A stretch of 64,000 nucleotides of DNA, from the NCBI GenBank assembly GCA_028023455.1, contig JAQFVV010012496.1:1302001-1366000 (forward strand). The letters run 5' to 3'. Source of the DNA: Epiperipatus broadwayi (Eukaryota; Onychophora; Udeonychophora; Euonychophora; Peripatidae). The translations under genes were made by a program, and so were the position numbers. Within the stretch, counting starts at the first letter, position 1; every line of letters starts with the position of its first letter. Below are positions 24,901-39,900 of the stretch, piece by piece. The notes under the pieces are model-generated. The model ran no database searches, had not been told where the DNA came from, and saw nothing but the letters and a program-made list of their open reading frames with translations.

Positions 24901-27900
24901 TTAAAACTTTTATATAAAATGAATGAGTTGTCAGGTAAAATATTTAACATTTGGAAAAAAATTGTCATTGACAAATTGTCTTTTTCAAGTTATAATCTAC
25001 AATCATATCAAGTTTTTCATGGCAGAACATGTGTAGGAAAACTATATGCAGCAAAAAGCAACATTGCACGAAAATTTTTGAGTTCAATTTAAAATATTAT
25101 TTTAGCAAAATTGCAACCAGGTGTTATAATAAAATAAATTTGATTTTTATTATTCTAAGAATTACTTACAAAAAGTACTATAATGTTTATATAAAAAAGT
25201 AGAACAAAAAAAAACCCATAGATTGCAAAAAATGGAGGAACAAAATTACTTACTTTTAGACTACATGCGGTAGAGCATTGGTAAACTCCAAAATAAGTGG
25301 CATAAAATTTAGATTACGAAGAGTAAATTCAAACTAATTTGATTTTTGTAAAATAGACAATTTACGAAATTACCGAGATGGACATCTGTTCAATTTAAAA
25401 AATAATATGAAATTAAGGCATTTGAAAACGACAGTGGTAAAATTTACTGCAAGTAACATTCGAAGGTTAATCACTAGTGGTGTTACGATCGCACGATTAG
25501 AACATTGTATAGTTTATAAAATTGTATGAAAGCTTTTTTTTTTTTAAATTACAAGACAATTAATTTAATTTCGATTTTCTTTTTGCTGACTGTACAAGTA
25601 CATTTTCAAATTTTTTCATAAAAAATAATATTCTTTCCATTATCACTTTTATAAAATGTTTCATCCATTCAGCTTCAATTCATTTTTAATTTAAAGAAAT
25701 ATATATAATTCACATTTTGAGAAAAAAATAAGACAATTTTTCTATACAAAATGCAAAAATTACTCTATTTACTTTGGTACGCAAAATTTTTTTTAGTTTC
25801 ATTTTCTGATTATGAATATAATATAATCAAAAAAATAACTTTTTGCTTTTTTCGCTCGTTATAACAAGATTGAAAAATAACGTTAGTGATTATAACAAGA
25901 TATCTTCATTTAAACCGTGCAGCATGTCGTAGTCCACATAAATCATCTTGTAGGCGGAAGTGATTTGTGGACCATAGTTTGCCGACCCCTATTCTAGATC
26001 ATAGGCTTAACTTCTTGTTTATTCTTATTACAGTTATTTCATTTGAATATCTTCTAAAACTTCCTATAATCTTTCTAATACATCCAATAACATATCTTAC
26101 TGTTATCATCCTCTTCTGTAACATCTAATATTTTCATTTTTATCATATATAAACTACATAATTTATCATTTCTGGATTAAAAAAAAATAACACAAGCCAG
26201 CTCAATAGGCAACACCAATTAAACTGGAAGAGCAAGCTGAAAACATGAGATCTAACAAATAATAATAAAAATTGTCTGACTACTTTAAGCTAAAAGACCA
26301 ACCTCATTTCTAGCTTAGTATTCAAGTTATTACCTTAAGTCAATAATCAAACAGAAATACAATATATATATGTGAGAATTTGAAATCTAACAACTTTCCT
26401 GAAATCTCACCAAGAAATTCTCTCCTGCAATGAGTTGTGTAAATTAAAGATTTTCATGACCTTTGAAACGTAAACATTACATATAAATGGAAATTTCTAC
26501 ATAATAATCTAGATATGCATACTTACGTATATAATGTAGAAACATATGAACTATATCTAATAACTAAAAACGGTAACCAATCAAAATAATAATAAAACAT
26601 CAAACAAATAACATAAAATAAATATAATATTACTTTAGTCGCCTTACAGTGCACTCACTATCTTAAATGGCAATTAATATTTCCAAATGGACAAACCATA
26701 AATTGGTTATAACAATTTTTTAATTTATTATGCAAAATAAAACAATTTAATTCCCAGAATGGCTATGTGAAATCATCCGTGAGCTACTTGTAGCGAAATC
26801 ACATGAGTATTCGTGTTTGAACATGTTAAAGTAACTTATGTATAAATTTTAAGCTGATAGAGCTAATTATATTCATGCGTATGTTTTGGCGTAAAAATGA
26901 GCGATCAAAATTTTGAACAACATATTAATATCAAATTTTGTATGACAATTGGCAAACATACTACTGAAACGTTACAACTGTAGCGAGTGGCATAAGGTGA
27001 AGATGCTATGAAGAAATTGAGTGTGTTTGAGTAACATAAGAGGTCCAAAGATGGGTGAGAAGATGTGATGGATAATGCAAAAAAGTGACAGCTAAATCAA
27101 AGACTGATGTTAAATCAATGACTGATGTTAATATTAACAAAGTGCGAGATGCAATATGGTCTGACAGACGATTAAGTGTAAGATTCATAGCTGAAGAATT
27201 GCAGATTAATCAAAAACAGTAAGGTTAGTTTTAAATAAAGAATTGGCATGAGAAAGATTTCTATTTGTGTCTCGGATCTTGATATATGAACAGACTTTTT
27301 GAGCAAAAAATCAATTACACAACTAGACCATTCTGCCTATTCACCTGACTTAGCTCCTTATGTTTTTTTTTTAGGTTATTTCCGAAATTAAAAACTATGC
27401 TGAAAGGACGAAGATTTTCTACTATAACTGATATCCAAAAGAATGTGATACAGCTGCTGAAAAGCATTCCTGAAAATGGGTTTTAGGTGCGCTTCCAGAA
27501 ATGGGGACCCCATTTTAATCAATTTACAGATAGATAAGGGAACTATTTTGAAGGCGACAGTAACCACTAGTGTACACTTCCACATGTATATTTTACAAAG
27601 ATGCATTCCGGGAATTAAATTGGTGCACCTTGTATATTATATGATTGATATTTTAGTATTATTTAAATAGATTTCAATTATTTATATTAAATTAGTATAC
27701 TTGTTAAAATTAAAACTAATAAAACTTTAATAAATTAAAAGTTTATTATTATCAGAAAGAAAAAAAAATACAATGTACTTGATTACATATATCTTTAAAC
27801 TTCTTTTAAGTAGCTGGCATTAGCAAATTATAATATATTAGCATGAAATAGAAAAGAAGAACATACGTATTAATATATTAAAAAAATAAATAAATAATCT

Positions 27901-30900
27901 TATTATTACATTTTGAATTACAAGTGTCAAACTAACTCAAACCACATCTTTGACACCATCTCCTTTAGATAAATCCAATAATGATTATTACTAATCATTT
28001 ACTAAATTAGAGATTATCTCTAGCACAGATATAAACTTTAAAACTCAATTAAAGATTAATATATCTGATTTTTTAAATTTAAGCACACAAACACTGTTAT
28101 TCATATTTCTCTTTTCCATGTGTAATATCTTAATAAATATATTAAATAGTCTCAATACTACCACATATTCTTTTAAATTCATAAAAATAAAGATACAACA
28201 AAAGACAAATGACCTCCAAGATGCATTTCACGCTGAACAAGCACTCATCAGTTGGTCCAGGTCATCATCTCTCATATATATCTCTATTATGTATATAAAA
28301 AATATTTATTTATATTAAATAATTATATTTTGAATTACAAGTGTCAAACTAACTCAATTCACATCTTTGAGACCATCCACTTTAGATAAATATTGTAATG
28401 ACTATTATTAATCATTTACTAAACTAGAGATTATCTCTAGGACAAATATAAACTTTAAAACTCAATTGCAGATTAAAATATTGATTTTTTAAAATTAAGC
28501 ACACACAAGAAAAATATAATCATTTTAATAATCTTCTATTACCTATCTAAATTTTTGAAATACGTTCACGGTAAATACAGCCTTCTATTAAACCAATAGT
28601 AGTAATCACAGTTAATTATATTTTTATATTGGACTATTAAATACAGCCTTCTATTAAACCAATAGTAGCAATCACAGTTAATTATATTTTTATATTGGAC
28701 TATTTCCAACATCTAATATGCGTACTGAATGTCTTTACAAAAATTTAACTTTATTTAAATATTCCAAATGCATTCATTCAACTGTTGTAATAGCACATCA
28801 AACAGATTAGTGTATGCACAACTTTTTTGAGATGACAGTACTAGTATGGGATTCGAACCTGGGTTCTTAGATTCTTGATTATTGAATGTTAAGGTAATGC
28901 TCTAACCAACTGAGCCATCCTGCCAAAGGCGACAATCTGTAGTAATTTCGTATACTTATCTATGAGGTTTCTCCTGATTTCTCCACTTTTTTGGTCAATA
29001 GGAAAAATACAAAAATATTGGATAGAGAAGAAAAGGTACAAAGAAGAATATTTTAAAAAGCTGCTCACATGACAATGGCAAAAATCCCATAAGTCAACCT
29101 AGTGTGATTATACATAATGTATGGAAACCACTAATCAAATTTGTTCTTAAGGAAAAAAGTGGAGAAATCAGGAGGAACCTCATAGATAAGTATATGAAAT
29201 TTCTACTGACTGTTGCTTTTGGCATGATGGCTCAGTTTGGTTAGAGCATTACCTTAAACTTCAATAATCAAGAATCTAAAGACCTAGGTTTGAATCCCAT
29301 GCTAGTACTGTCACTGGTCAGGCCAGCAACACCCGAAGAAGAGGGGAGAATAATATCTCTCGAAAGGTTGTGCATATACTAACCTGTGTGCTATTACTAA
29401 CAGTTGAATATATTTGGAATATTTAAATAAAGTTACATTTTTTTAAAGACATTCACTACGCATATTAGATGACGGAAATAGCCCAACATAAAAATACAAC
29501 TAGAACACTATCATCACAAACCTTCCGAAATCACAGTTAATGATTCAAAACTATATCCAATAAAATTTATATGCAAAACAGTTCCGCCTTTATATTTAAA
29601 CTAATTTGGATCCAGAGACTTTATATTAAAAAATAAGGATAAAACTTCGAAGTGGTTTGCATTTTATATGCTATTTATCTACCTAAATACATATATAAAA
29701 CCAATCACAAGTTGATAATGAATTTTCATTCAGATCTAAGAATATAAAAAAGAGACACTTGTGTTCATATATTAGACTATTTCCATCATCTACTATTGAG
29801 TATTAAATATCTTAAGAAAAAATTAACTTTAATTAAATTTTCAAAGTACATTCAACTGTCAGTAATAGCACATAGGTTATAGTATAGCCACAATGTTTCG
29901 AGAGTTATTATTCTCCTCTCTTCTTCAGGTGTTGCCGGCCTGACCAGTGACAATACTAGCACAGGAATTGAATCTGGACCCTTAGATTCTTGAATATTGA
30001 AGTTTAAGATAACGCTCTAACCAACTTAATCATCCTGCTCAGTTGAATAGAGCGTTACTTTAAAATTCCATATCCTGTTCGGTTGGTTAAAGCATTATCG
30101 TAAAATTCGATTCCCATACTAGGACTGCCACAGGTCAGACCAGCAAGACCTGATGAAGAGAGGAGAATAATACTCTCAAAACATTGTGCATATACTAACC
30201 TGCGTGCTATTATTAATAGTTGAATGTCGTTTAAAAATTTAATAATTGAATTATTTACTTCATTAAATTGTAAAATACTATATATATGTGTTGTACATAC
30301 AGATAATGAAGCTAGCATATATAATCGGAAGCAAATATAAAATACTATTTTAGCTGAGCTCTTTTGAGAAACTTCTTGCTCTCATATTCATGGATACTAT
30401 CTTGTTAAAAACTGCATTGTTAGAAGGAAAATTTATGCAAAATAATGCATAAATACCTTTACAATAAAACTAAAACCAAACAGGAAAGCAACTCCATTTT
30501 TGTTGAGCATGAAAAAACAACAGGGCATAGATTCAAACCCACGTCTGTTAACATCCTTTGCTTAGAAAGATACGATGCTAAACACAAGATCAGAAAAGCA
30601 TTACACATAGCAAGCGATCCTAAGTCCATTAATCGAAGAGAAGCCTGCTTTGAATCCTGTCCCAAAAATGGCACTTATAACTAATTTGCATAAATTTTCC
30701 TTCTAACAACGCAGTTTTTAACGAGCTAGTAGCTATGAGTATGAGAGCAAGAAGTCTCTCAAAAGTGCTCAGCTGAAATAGTATTTTATATTTGCTTTCG
30801 ATTATATATACTAGCTTCATTATCTGTACGTACAACACATATATATATATATAGTATTTTAAAAATTTAAATAAAGTTAAATTTTTCTAAAGACCTACAA

Positions 30901-33900
30901 TATCCAATACTAAATGATGGAAATAGTTGAATATAAAAATACAACTAAAATACCATCATCACAAACCTTCAGAAAAATACTGTTTTTATAATTCATTAAA
31001 TAACAATAATAATAAAAACTACAAGAAACAACAACAACAAAAAATAATGCAGATTAGAAACAAAAAGACTAAAAATTAAAGGTAGTTGCACCCAACGTGC
31101 TCGATCGGAACCAGGCGAAGCTGCGGTACCATCAACAACCGGTCCAAAGCCTGCGGGTGATAGATTTATATGTCGGGTACAACTACCAAATTAGAATAAC
31201 TTGCATAAAATTAAAAATGTGTCTTAAGTGAATGCATCATACACTTTCACGGGTAGCAAATCATTTGGAAAACGTGCATTTTCAATACAAACTGCTGTTA
31301 GTGAAAAGCACTGCTAGGTAAAACCAATTTAGAATCCAAATGCTATAGAAATAATTAAAAAATTATCAAGCAAACATAAATACTTACTTAGGAAAAGTAT
31401 TCTTCCCTCCCACTTGTTCTACGATTAAAGTATTGTTCTCAACGCAGTCTTGCACTGCATGAGCCAGCTGTAAAACATAAACATCTATCTATTTAAAACT
31501 TTCTCAACTATTATAATCAATAACATATACATTATAGCATATAACTGCAACACCTAAGAAACAACCATTATTGTAAGCAAAAATCTTTAGATAAAATCAT
31601 ACCTCTTTATTGCAGAAGTTTAGACAGGGCAGAATATCTTCATCGTAAAGTCGTACGAGAAATGGATGGTTTTTATTCATTTCTGGTGCTTCTCTCCAGG
31701 ATACGAATTCTCTATGGTAAATAGGATCAATCTAAAATATATCGTAATTCACATGCTTTTTAATGATTTGTTTGCTACTTGATGTTATAGATATATTTAT
31801 ACATACTTTGACATACCCAAACACACAAAGGAATATATTTCTTTTACAACTCAAACTATCCCATCAGTTTAAGACATGCTTAAAACCCATTTGGACGTCT
31901 ACAACTAACATATAAGGTTTAGAGAAAAGTCAGAAGCAAGAACTTCCAAAAAACAGAAAAATGGAGAGACGTATTAAAAGATATAAAAAATGAAAGATCA
32001 AATTTTAGATTTTGTTCCTTTTTTTTAATATTTTCATTATAAATCTACAAAAGAGGGGTTTTTAAATATGTAAATCATTGATCATAACAGATATTAAGCA
32101 TTTTTTCATTTATATATGTATATTCTCTATTGATTTTCAATTGTTTTTTTTAACTAATTCCATTCACAAAATAGCTATCTTTACATACCATTTTATGAAG
32201 AATGACGTGAATAAACTTTATATTAGAATGATTTAATTGTGTGGAATTTAAATATTTCTCAGTTAATGTTCATTCTAATATCGAAGTAAAATGTAATAAA
32301 TGCAATACAGAGAGCATACCAATATCTCAAACAAGCTCTTAGTAATAAGTGCGGTAAAAGAAAATATTTAAAATTCCTATTGTTTGAGCTATTGGTACGC
32401 TCTCTATATCGCACTTTTGTAAATACAAGCGTTTTATAAAGTAATGTCACACTATATATAACTTTCTTTATTGAGCAATGTGGTAAATATATACAAAAAA
32501 TAAATAAGTAACAGTTTACAGTGTTATAAAAAAAAATTTAATTAAAGTTGGTTACTCTCGGTTAATGTTCAGTCTCATATCGAAGTAAAATATAGTAAAT
32601 ATATACAAAAAATAAATAGGTAATAATTTAGAGTGTTATAAAAAAGCTTTAATTAAAGTTGGTTACTCTAGGATCATGCTTCATGAACATATAAGAAAAT
32701 TTAATAATAGACATAAATTTAATAGACCATCTAATTCTAAAACATGGACTGACATAACTTATATCCCTAATATACATTCAAAAATAATATCGATTATGCA
32801 CAAGATTTTAATATTTGTTTTAGATGCCCTTTATCACTAAATAGACTTATTAACCATTCCAAAGTTATGATTAATGATGATGATAAAACTCAATCGATAT
32901 AGACCATGGATTGTCAGTTTTACAGTGAAGCCTTAAAATCGAGAATTGCTCAACACGCTCATTTCCATAACAAAATTAAATGCAACAGCGTCTATAGTTC
33001 AGTGTTCGTAGATGATGAGAAAAAACTCTGGCCATTCCTTAAAACTTGTGGATGCTAAAATTATTTGCCTAGACAAAATAGAAAACGAAAAGTAAAAGAA
33101 ACATGCCACATAATTAACTTTAAAAACCCCATAAATATAATAGCCAAAAGAATTCCTCTCGGAGAGTACTGACCATTTAATCCAATAATATAGCCAACTG
33201 CTAGATCAATTTACACGTACAAATCTACGATAATCAGCAACGAGTTTAATGTACATTTGTACGCATGCGAAAATGCCAATGTATTTGCTAATATTCACTT
33301 TAGTCGTGCTTCGACAAAGTTACACCGTAGCGAAAGCCGGCCTTAGGAAAATAATAAATATTGTTTTATACCAAAATTTATTACCGTAGTAGTTGATAAT
33401 TTCTAGAATTTATTTTATCACATATTATCTATGGTATTTAGACATATTGTAATTTATTTATACAAACATATCTACTGAATCGTCAAGATCACTTTAACCA
33501 ACAACGGCGCCATTGGTCAACAACTTTAGATCCTCCTGTAAATAAGTGCCCGGAATTTAATATGATTTATCATGTTTGTAAATTCTGATTCTGCCTTCAA
33601 AAAAAAACTGGAACGATGCTCAATTAAAAGCTATTAGGAAACTGAAAAGAAAGACCATTATCTTTCCAGATCTTAAACTCGGAGGTAAAAAGTGGATAAA
33701 CTCATCACGTTAGCTAGTGCATGTTGTGAGCAACCTACCAGCAAACTTTCTGTTGAGACAAAAAGAATGTATAAAAAAGGAAAAGAATATGAAAATTGTT
33801 TAAAATGATCCATTAAAAAAAATTGAAAATCCGGAATTCTGCAAATTGGTATGCAAAAAAATTAATAATAACATAAAACATTCTAATTGTGAATTTGTAA

Positions 33901-36900
33901 GAAAAGCTATAAAAGAAAATAAAAAAAATCTCAAAGTGTAAAACAAGACCTTGGTTGTTGATAGGAAAGTTATTGCTATCATAAGAAGAAAAAATAACAT
34001 CAAGAAAAATGCAGAAGCACTCTATAAAGGATTATATAATAATAAAGAACAATATATATATATATATTCTTTATAATTATCACATCTGAATTGTCTAGCA
34101 TTTATAAAGCAGTGAAATACATAATTACATGTATAAAGAAGGGAAAAGCTCCACGAAATGATGAAATTATAATGAATTGGGACTGTTACCTGCAAATCCT
34201 TTAATCCTTATTGAAATAATTGAATTATATAATAACTTCTACTGCTAATGCTCACTATGAGTAGACGATCAATCCCTTGGTTGCGGTTTTACTTTAAAAA
34301 TAATGGTACTATGTGTAATATATTAACAATCAGCCAATTGCAATATTTTAAATAATCCTTTAAATAAATTTTTATTAGCTTTACATATACACAAATTTGA
34401 ATGTTTGTTTGTTTGTTACATAATAACACCACAAATATTGTTCCAATATTCTTAGTAAACATAATTTTTTTTTTCCAGTAATAATTTTCGAATTTGGTAG
34501 AAAATCTTACTTTTAGATGATGAGGAATTCCCTAGAGGTTACTGCTAGTACAAACTTTCAAATTCTGTATCCGTGGTTTTGCTCAAGGTTTATAAAAATC
34601 AAGTACTATAAAGTATTCATAGCTCATATAATTCTCCAAAGAAAAAAAAAAGAGAGAAAAAAATCATGTACAATTCATCAAGATTGGTTGAGTTATCAAG
34701 TAACAAGCAAGTTTTCAAATTTATATATATATATAATAAGTAGAAGATAGATAGATAATAGATATCTTACAAGAAGCAAGTAAAAAAAAATTAAAAAATT
34801 ACTGGTAAAGTTGTATTCTAAATGTTTAAATGATAAAGGTGTGCCAGACGATTGGAAGAATGCAGTAATAAGTTTCATATTAAAGAAAGATGATAAAGAA
34901 GATATTAAAAATTATAGATCTACAAAATTTCTATAAGTTTTTTCCAAGTCCTTACGAAGACTACTGCTTGTCTTCAGAAATCTTTAGATTTTAATAAACT
35001 AAAAGGACTGCTAAATTTGAAAGAGGATCACATATAAGTACTGAGAGAAGTTACAGAAAGAACTAATGAATTTGAATTGCCATTATGATTTGGATAAGGA
35101 GATTATGAAAAAGTATTTGATTCAATAAGCATTTTTACAATGATTAGAGAATTGGATTATCAAGATATATAATCATATTTTGAAGAACATTCGTCCAACC
35201 CCAACATTGATGATTATATTACAAATTGATACTAAGAAGATTAACATTCAGAAAGATTTACAAGATATGGTTCCAAAACATTTACAGATGTTTACAAGAA
35301 GTATTTTTGGGTTAAAATGGAAATATAAATAATTATTTTAAATCATTCGGATTTTGCAGATTCTTTTTCCAAATAGGCTTAAGGTTCTAAAAATGTTGCA
35401 CACGCTATCCATGAAACTAAGAAAGTAAAACTAAAAATGAATGATAAAAAAAAACTAAAGTAATGCTTAACAATTTTCTCAGAAAGAACAGATAATCACA
35501 AATTTAAAACATTAACAACTACAAATATCGTGGTTAGATTATTAATACAAATGAAAATATAATGAATGAAATTAATCAGAGAATTAAACTTCAATGAAGT
35601 GCTTTTGATAGAAGAAAATATATGCCTATGTGTTTGAAAAGGAAAGTTTTTAATAGATGTGTTTTACTATTTCTTATTTATGGATCTAAGACTCGACTGC
35701 TTCAGACTGAGCAATTTGCAGGTTTCAGATGACCGACAAAGTATGGGAAAATGTATGTTAGGGGTAACAAGAAAAACTGAAACAAAATTATACATGGATG
35801 AGAAAACAAATAGGTAAGAGTGATATTTGTGAAAGAAATAAGAAACTGAAATGACCCTAGACTGAATATATTGCTAAAAAAGATGACAGCAGATGGAGGG
35901 TTGCAGTCTTAAACTGGATCCTGAGAGATTGTTAAAAGATCTAGTAGGAAATCACATGTGAGATGGAAGAATGAAATAAAGAAGGTTGTGGAGAAGAAAG
36001 GCTGGGAATTGAAGAAATTGGATTAAATTTGGAAAGACTTTCATCTGAAGTGGAATAATAATAATTGAAAATGATTATGATGAATTAGGATTAAGGGATA
36101 TAACAGGATAAATGTGATTAGAGTAGATTAGTTATGCAGTCGCCATGATCCTACAACAAGGTTATAGATAGTATTCATGTAATATCATTACTAGTAAATT
36201 CAAGTTATTATCATTATATTAGTTGAGGCTGATCAATAGAAATATACTCTAATAAATCAACTTTTCCAAAATATACAATTAAATGATGATGTATTTCTCA
36301 TTTAAGCATATGAAACCAGTTAAGATCAGGTAGCAAGTGGAGTAGTTATCGTCATTTATCTAGCATGATCCCTTTAACTGGGTTAGCATGACAGTTCAGT
36401 GAATGGTTTGTAAAAAGCCGATTGTATGCCGTCCAGATTTTAATTCCAATAGTCTTTTGGTTGTAATAAAATTATTTATTTGTTTCTCTATTTATTGTAC
36501 TCTTCCTGTATGTATTGGAACATTCACTCACCCAATAAAGCATAATGAAAAATGAATTCTTATATTTGTCGCACCGTGATGACAGCCGCGAATTGAACGA
36601 AAAGTGCATCTGAAGGAAATAACTTCAATGCAAAACTTTTAAATACACATAAAATTTTCTTTAAAAGAATGCAACATTTAGCAGCATCAAAAAAAAAAAA
36701 ACACCAAAACTTCCGCATTTTATGAAATACCAGCATCTGAACAAAAGATAAACCTTGATGCACGTCATTGATGGTAAGATATCAGAAAATGCCGTTGTTA
36801 ATCCTTATGAAATAATAAAAAGTCATAGAGAGAATGCATTTTTGATTAGAGATAAAAAAAATATATTAAATGGCTATATAATGCCAATATTTTAAAACAA

Positions 36901-39900
36901 TTTATATAAAAACAGTAAACAAAAGACATTCAGGAGAAAGACAGCATGTGTGGATATTTTTGAGCTATTAAAAAGCTTAAAATTGTAGTGCATCGGTAGG
37001 CACTTCTCAGATGTTTACCTTATAAATATATCCTCCCTTTAATTTATGTACATCAGATATGCAGAGTGAGTATGTTTCATACTATTACGTTTATCGTATA
37101 GTATGCTAGATGATGAATTAATTCGACTGTACTCTCTATTATGTTATTTCTATAACATCAATGTATGACCAAATAAAATTGAAGTATATTTTCTTTAAGA
37201 TATTCTTATTCTCTCAATCTGCATAAATCTCTATTTATACACTGCTACTAATTAAATATTTATTTATTTATTTATACCATCCCACCCAGTTTCAATATAT
37301 ATATATTGATACACTATTATGGAAATAAACCACGATAAATTCTCTCTACTTAAACTTCATAAAAATACGCAGAAGTGTATGTCTAATGTGAACAAATTTT
37401 AAAAGTAGCAACTGACTAACATTTTCGTAATTTAAAAAAAGTGATTTTAATTACTTAATTTTAAAAAAAATAAATAAAAACAACAGCTTATGATAACAAA
37501 TCATCGTTATAAATATTATTAAAAAAACATTAAAAATGACTATTTAATTCATTCACCTCTTTAGTTTCTGGCAGTTCCGTTTTAATAACATCAACGTCAG
37601 GTGTTGGACTATTATTATCCATCCGTTTCGCCGAAGTGTTTTTAAGATCATTATGGCTTGGTGACCTCTTGTGGCCACGGATGAATTTAAAACTATCTTC
37701 TTCCTTTTTATGATTTTTGGGATCTATTTGAGGATGCAAGTGTTTATTAGGAGTACTGGGTGTTGATGTTAATACTAGGGCTTTCAGTGCCACAACTTCT
37801 GCCTGAAGAACTTCAATCTAATCAAAAACAAAACAAACTTTCAATATATATATATAATATTCATAAGTATGTAAACAATCAAAATTACCCCAAATTCACA
37901 GCTCAACTAGACTAGCCAAAAAAATTAACTCTAAAACACTACTACTAGTTTCAGTGCTACAAGCAGACTTCTCAAATGTAAAGAATTAAACTAAACACTA
38001 ACCACAATTCCACTTACCTCCCACGCACCCTTCATATTAAAAGAACTTTTCAATAATTTAATTGCTTCAGAATCATACATTTTAAATAATTCTTTCATTC
38101 TTATTTATGATTCTAAAGCAATTAACTTATTTAAAAAAATTTTTTAATATTAAGGGTGTATGGAAGATAAGTGGAATTGTGGGTAATGTTTAGTTTAAAT
38201 ATGATGTTATTTTGTAGATCCTTATACTTGAGAAGTCTGCCTATAGCAGTGAAATCATTGGTCGTGCTTTAGAGTTTATTTTTTGGCTAGTCTGATTAAA
38301 TTGTGAACTTGGGGTAATTTTTATCATTTATTTACTAGTTTAGCTTTAAGCTTTTAATGTTTAAATATGTAAATGTATATTTCAGACACACATGTACAAA
38401 AATGTGTCTATCCGCAAGACACATTTTAAAATATATATATTTTTATAGGATTTACGTAGTAAATGCAATTACTAAAATAAAATAAAAAAGTTTAAACTTA
38501 AAACTTTTATTTGGTAAAAAGTCAAAATTTTAGAACATTCCATTCTTTATTAATCTTGACATTTGACTAAAACTATTCAGGAAGTCCTAATTCATTATTA
38601 AATGATTGTATTTAATGAGTGGATTATTACTATACGTTGAAATAAACCGCTCTCAGATGCCAAAATGAATTATTATTTCTAACATCGTATATTCATGAAT
38701 CAAATTCATATCAAAAATGTATTAAAAACAGAAGCCATTTAAATCAGTTCATTAGTTAATTCTTAGAAATGTAAAAAATTTTGAGAAGGAAACACATAAT
38801 AAATTGCTAATCCATTTGCCAAATAACTTAAGAGTAACTTGCAAACCTTTATTATCATTTTTGTTAAACTAGAACTACTTTATATTACTAACCTCCCACT
38901 TTACATTAAAAATAAATGGAAATATATGGTATATTCAGGGTTTTTTTTTTTGTCATGTAACGTGGTGGAACCATGTTCTGGCACTTTTAATGCACCGATC
39001 CATATTTATATAATTCGAACAAATAAAAAAAATGCAATGTTTTATGAATCTGATGAAATATAGGTAGATCAAAATTGGAGCTCTTACATAGTGAGAAATG
39101 GACTCGTCCACGTTCCCATTGGTCACCCATGGTCGACAACTGATTACAGCGATGCATAGGCAGCCAGTAATGGCTGATGTTTGAGATTGAATGCACTTGC
39201 GTAATGATTGGCAATGTGTGGAATATTTAAATTTCTTAATTTTTATGTTGTTATTTTTACTTTATTTATTTTTTAGTGTAAAAGTTTACCCCTATTTTAA
39301 AAATGAAAAACATTTCCAGTTACTTCTCGTCCGTCGATCCCACTAGTAAAAAATTGAAAATGATGACAGAAAATATGGAAATATTGATGCAAGTTGATGT
39401 TCCTGAATCATCTCAAGTGGATCTTGAGGTGCAATGCCGAACTCACAAAGACTGCCCGGATTGCTGGTCATTGGATAAAAAAAAAAAGATTTTTGCTTAG
39501 CTTTAACATTTCTAAAATATAAAAAAATGATGGAAAATTTTGCTTAATTTTTTTATTTGCTTCCTAGCATTGGAAAAGCTGTTTTAAATTTCATTTAAAT
39601 GATATTTGCATATAATTTTCTTTAGTAAAAAGAAGTGAGTTCTGGCATCTTTTTTTATTTAAAAAATGCCCTGGGTATATTTATAAATAAATCATGAATG
39701 AATTATCTATCCTAACACAAACAACTTATCTCAGAAGTATCTCAACTGCTAAAGAAGAGTAACTGCATAAAGCAAAATTTTGAATTAGTCGTCAAAATAA
39801 GCAAAGGGAATGAAATAGCGCATTATTTGTTCGTTCACAAAAACAAATGATTTTTATAATAAATAAATGTTTCACTTATTTTAACAAGACTAATTTTAAA

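Larger units (their letters stand above)
24456..25991. mobile_element. hAT-type DNA transposon remnant with terminal inverted repeats
   Basis: The left end reads caggggtcggcaaag and the right end reads tttgccgaccccta, an inverted pair of the CAGGGG...CCCCTG type common in hAT elements. Possible 8-bp target copies (cagtagat and ttctagat) agree at only five positions. The subterminal parts (tgatgggccggataac and gtttgtggaccatag) also resemble hAT ends. No transposase is recognisable. A truncated family A element with an intact hammerhead is nested at 24625-24830. Confidence 0.7.

Noticed and set aside
28850-28930. Functional tRNA gene on the minus strand
   Set aside because: A- and B-boxes are good, but the sequence continues into a repeated SINE body and is mirrored at 29222-29300; there is no clean acceptor stem.
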